This document shows positions 6,200 through 8,240 of a DNA stretch of 8,240 nt, piece after piece. Within the stretch, counting starts at the first letter, position 1; every line of letters begins with the position of its first letter. Source of the DNA: JADHLK01 sp038131695 (GTDB taxonomy: Bacteria; Pseudomonadota; Alphaproteobacteria; Puniceispirillales; Puniceispirillaceae); contig JAYPQA010000086.1 of assembly GCA_038131695.1 (NCBI GenBank), positions 1-8,240 of the forward strand, read 5' to 3'. Both the position numbers and the translations under genes were made by a program. The notes under the pieces were generated by a model, which was not told where the DNA came from, did no database searches, and saw nothing but the letters and a program-made list of their open reading frames with translations.

Positions 6200-6893
6200 G
6201 TCGGGCCACAAACAAGAGCAGCCGCTGGACGCCACCCGCATGACAGGCTGGGTCTTTGATCTGGATAATACCATCTATCCGGCGGCCAACAGCCTGTTCC
6301 CGCGTGTTGCTGAGCGGATGACAGACTGGATAGCCGATCATTTTGGAATGGACCGGGAACCGGCGGCCGAGCTGAAAGCGCGCCTGTTTCGTGACCATGG
6401 CACAACCATGCATGGGCTGATCAATGAATTCGGCCTGCCGCCGGATGATTTCCTGGCTTTCGTGCATGAGATTGACCTGTCTGATGTGGCCCCGGATGCC
6501 GAGTTGGACAGGATGCTGGCCAGCCTGCCCGGCGCCAAGCATATCTACACCAACGGCACCACCCGCCATGCAGAGCGGATTCTGGAGGCCTTTGGCATTC
6601 GCCATCATTTTGAGGTAATTTTTGATATTAAGGCCTCCAACCTGACACCCAAGCCGGACCCGCGCCCCTATCGCCAGTTTTTGGAGCTGACCGGGCTGGA
6701 CCCGACCCGCTCGGTGATGATTGAGGATATGGCCCGCAATCTGGAACCGGCTGCGGAAATGGGGATGCAGACGGTCTGGCTGGTCTCGGAACATGACTGG
6801 GCAAAACAGGGTGCATCTGAGCCATTCGTTCATTATATTGCCTCAGACTTGAAAGAATTTCTGGCCAGCTTGCAGCTGCCCCGGACCCGGTAG
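6192..6893 (+). CDS. HAD-superfamily hydrolase, probable pyrimidine 5'-nucleotidase
   Basis: A 233-residue cytosolic phosphatase of HAD subfamily IA, resembling the pyrimidine 5'-nucleotidase (Sdt1-like) group often encoded at this locus in Alphaproteobacteria. All four catalytic motifs are visible: motif I VFDLDNTIYP (nucleophile Asp23, Asp25), motif II IYTNGT (Thr120), motif III LTPKPDP (Lys154) and motif IV VMIEDMARN (Glu178, Asp179). The helical segment between motifs I and II (about 35-100) is the cap expected in this subfamily. The ATG at 6192 overlaps the argB stop by eight bases, suggesting coupled translation; an internal ATG at 6240 would still keep motif I. The likely reaction is dephosphorylation of UMP or CMP, but HAD enzymes are often promiscuous and the substrate cannot be read from sequence. 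No pathway link to arginine or lysine synthesis is evident. Confidence 0.88.
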   Translation: MTESGHKQEQPLDATRMTGWVFDLDNTIYPAANSLFPRVAERMTDWIADHFGMDREPAAELKARLFRDHGTTMHGLINEFGLPPDDFLAFVHEIDLSDVAPDAELDRMLASLPGAKHIYTNGTTRHAERILEAFGIRHHFEVIFDIKASNLTPKPDPRPYRQFLELTGLDPTRSVMIEDMARNLEPAAEMGMQTVWLVSEHDWAKQGASEPFVHYIASDLKEFLASLQLPRTR

Positions 6894-6929
6894 CAAAAAC
6901 CGGTAACAAGAGTAATGTATTTAATAGGC

Positions 6930-6934
6930 AGGAG
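6930..6934 (+). promoter_or_regulatory. Ribosome binding site of dapD
   Basis: AGGAG lies 8 bases before the ATG at 6943, followed by an A run. The surrounding 49-base gap is AT-rich and includes a possible -10 element (TTTAAT, 6920-6925) without a clear -35, so an own promoter for dapD is possible but not shown. Confidence 0.7.
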
Positions 6935-6942
6935 AAAAAACC

Positions 6943-7803
6943 ATGTCCCATGCTGAACTGGAGACGACCATTGATGCCGCCTTTGAGGCGCGCGAGGAAA
7001 TCAACGCACAGACAGGCGGGGCGGTGCGCGAAGCGGTGACCGAAGCCCTCAACCTGCTGGATAGCGGGGCGGTGCGGGTGGCTGAGCCGGCCGGCAACCA
7101 TCAATGGGTGGTGAATCAATGGCTGAAAAAGGCGGTGCTGCTGTCTTTCCGGCTCAATGATATGGAGATTATCACCGGCGCACCCACCAGCCCCGGTGCC
7201 GGAGAGGCTGTCTGGTGGGACAAGGTGCCGTCCAAATTCAGCGGCTGGGATGCTGAGCGGTTCCGCAAGGGCGGGTTCCGCGCCGTGCCGGGCTGTGTGG
7301 TGCGCCATTCTGCCCATATTGCCGCCTCTGCAGTGCTGATGCCCAGCTTTGTCAATCTGGGGGCCTTTGTCGATACCGGAACGATGGTGGATACCTGGGC
7401 GACGGTTGGCTCTTGCGCCCAGATTGGCAAGAATGTGCATCTCTCCGGCGGGGTTGGCATTGGCGGCGTGCTGGAGCCGCTGCAGGCCGGACCGGTGATT
7501 ATTGAGGATGACTGTTTCATCGGCGCGCGGTCCGAAGTGGTTGAAGGGGTGGTCGTCGAACAGGGGGCGGTGCTGTCCATGGGCGTATTTATCGGCGCTT
7601 CTACCAAAATAGTGGACCGCCAGACCGGAGATGTCAGCTATGGGCGGGTGCCGGCCTGGTCCGTGGTTGTGCCGGGCAGCCTGCCAGGCAAGCCGCTGGC
7701 AGATGGCAGCCCGGGGCCCTCGCTGGCCTGTGCCATCATCATCAAGCAGGTGGATGAACGCACCCGCTCGAAAACCTCTATCAATGATCTGTTGCGGGAC
7801 TGA
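6943..7803 (+). CDS. dapD: 2,3,4,5-tetrahydropyridine-2,6-dicarboxylate N-succinyltransferase
   Basis: DapD transfers succinyl from succinyl-CoA to tetrahydrodipicolinate, the committed step of the succinylase branch to diaminopimelate and lysine. The 286-residue product has the family architecture. An N-terminal helical domain (about 1-95) includes NQWLKKAVLLSFRLNDME. A left-handed beta-helix of hexapeptide repeats (about 110-230) carries VLMPSFVNLGAFVDTGTMVD, ATVGSCAQIGKNVHLSGGVG and IIEDDCFIGARSEVVEG. A C-terminal segment ends KTSINDLLRD. The reading frame is intact and the length normal for Alphaproteobacteria. The strong ribosome binding site fixes the start. dapE follows 20 bases later, so the two consecutive genes encode enzymes of the same branch (the aminotransferase step between them is not encoded here). 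The enzyme is expected to act as a cytosolic trimer, as known for the family. Confidence 0.96.
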   Translation: MSHAELETTIDAAFEAREEINAQTGGAVREAVTEALNLLDSGAVRVAEPAGNHQWVVNQWLKKAVLLSFRLNDMEIITGAPTSPGAGEAVWWDKVPSKFSGWDAERFRKGGFRAVPGCVVRHSAHIAASAVLMPSFVNLGAFVDTGTMVDTWATVGSCAQIGKNVHLSGGVGIGGVLEPLQAGPVIIEDDCFIGARSEVVEGVVVEQGAVLSMGVFIGASTKIVDRQTGDVSYGRVPAWSVVVPGSLPGKPLADGSPGPSLACAIIIKQVDERTRSKTSINDLLRD

Positions 7804-7823
7804 ACTGGCTAAAGGTGTGATCC

Positions 7824-8240
7824 ATGTCCTATGCGGTTGATCTGGCCAGCAGGCTGATTAAATGCCCGTCTGTCACGCCCGCCGAAGGCGGGGCGCTGGA
7901 TCTGTTGCAGACAGAGCTGGAGGGGATCGGCTTTGCCTGCACGCGCCTGCCATTTGGCGAAGGCAGCGCTGAGATAGATAATCTTTATGCCAGCTGGGGC
8001 AGCGGCCAGCCGCATTTTGCCTTTGCCGGCCATACCGATGTCGTGCCGCCCGGCGCGGCAGACAGCTGGACCCATGACCCGTTTTCCGGCCTTGTAGAGG
8101 GAGGCATCCTGCATGGGCGCGGGGCCGCTGATATGAAAGGCGGTATCGCTGCCTTTGTGGCCGCCGCAAGACAGGCTGTTGCAGACGGCTTTGGCGGCCG
8201 GATCAGCCTGATCATTACCGGCGATGAGGAAGGCAAGGCC
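7824..8240 (+). CDS. dapE: Succinyl-diaminopimelate desuccinylase, N-terminal part (3' end outside window)
   Basis: DapE hydrolyses N-succinyl-LL-diaminopimelate to LL-diaminopimelate and succinate; it is a cytosolic di-zinc enzyme of the M20 family. The frame is open from the ATG at 7824 to the right edge, giving 139 residues of an expected 375-390. Seen directly: LIKCPSVTPAEGGALD near the N terminus, GHTDVVPPG (69-77, metal ligand His70), GRGAADMKGGIAAF (98-111, bridging Asp103) and ITGDEEG (131-137, with the adjacent Glu135 and Glu136 expected to be catalytic base and metal ligand). AAAGG at 7811-7815 is a suitable ribosome binding site 8 bases before the start. The gene directly follows dapD, whose product opens the same branch. 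The start, spacing and motifs all agree with a functional copy as far as it can be seen. Confidence 0.95.
   Translation, partial: MSYAVDLASRLIKCPSVTPAEGGALDLLQTELEGIGFACTRLPFGEGSAEIDNLYASWGSGQPHFAFAGHTDVVPPGAADSWTHDPFSGLVEGGILHGRGAADMKGGIAAFVAAARQAVADGFGGRISLIITGDEEGKA

Noticed and set aside
6159..7440. Two long minus-strand open frames opposite the HAD gene and dapD.
   Set aside because: They mirror well-identified plus-strand genes, show no recognisable motif and have no start signals.

Overview
The window is a compact, gene-dense stretch of a moderately GC-rich bacterial chromosome. The order rpmH-rnpA-yidD-yidC-engB-argB-(HAD phosphatase)-dapD-dapE is typical of Alphaproteobacteria. The protein sequences also fit that class: the YidC has a large periplasmic domain, ArgB is about 298 residues, and DapD uses the succinylase route. 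I cannot name the genus. No mobile element, CRISPR array, tRNA or rRNA was found, and base and codon use give no sign of horizontal transfer.

Layout: at the left edge is the 3' part of gpt (purine salvage phosphoribosyltransferase, + strand, ends 255). It converges on a minus-strand membrane sensor histidine kinase gene (252-1572, possibly starting at 1621), and the two stop codons interlock. A divergent intergenic region (about 1573/1622-1810) carries a good promoter and ribosome binding site for rpmH and an inverted repeat that overlaps a possible kinase promoter. All genes from 1811 on are on the + strand: rpmH (1811-1945), rnpA (2015-2425), yidD (2422-2661), yidC (2859-4578), engB (4590-5302), argB (5307-6199), a HAD-family probable pyrimidine 5'-nucleotidase (6192-6893), dapD (6943-7803) and the 5' part of dapE (7824 to the right edge). 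No gene-free stretch exceeds 300 bases. The longest are about 190-240 bases before rpmH and 197 bases between yidD and yidC; the second holds a 14-bp tandem repeat and several small inverted repeats.

How the genes work together: rpmH and rnpA supply a ribosomal protein and the protein part of RNase P. yidD and yidC serve inner-membrane protein insertion, and engB ribosome assembly. argB carries out the second step of arginine biosynthesis. dapD and dapE catalyse the succinylase branch to diaminopimelate, for lysine and peptidoglycan. Tight spacing and short overlaps suggest co-transcription in blocks (rpmH-rnpA-yidD, yidC-engB-argB-HAD, dapD-dapE).

The most notable property is not a new system but broken reading frames. 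The kinase (one clear shift, one possible), yidC (one), engB (one) and argB (six) cannot be read through as given. In each case the conserved protein continues at once in another frame, and most breaks lie in or beside short homopolymers, with all five clear argB or engB deletions in G or C runs. Because yidC and engB are essential in most bacteria and the coding sequence on both sides is well preserved, sequencing or assembly error is the most likely cause. I found no convincing undescribed system here.
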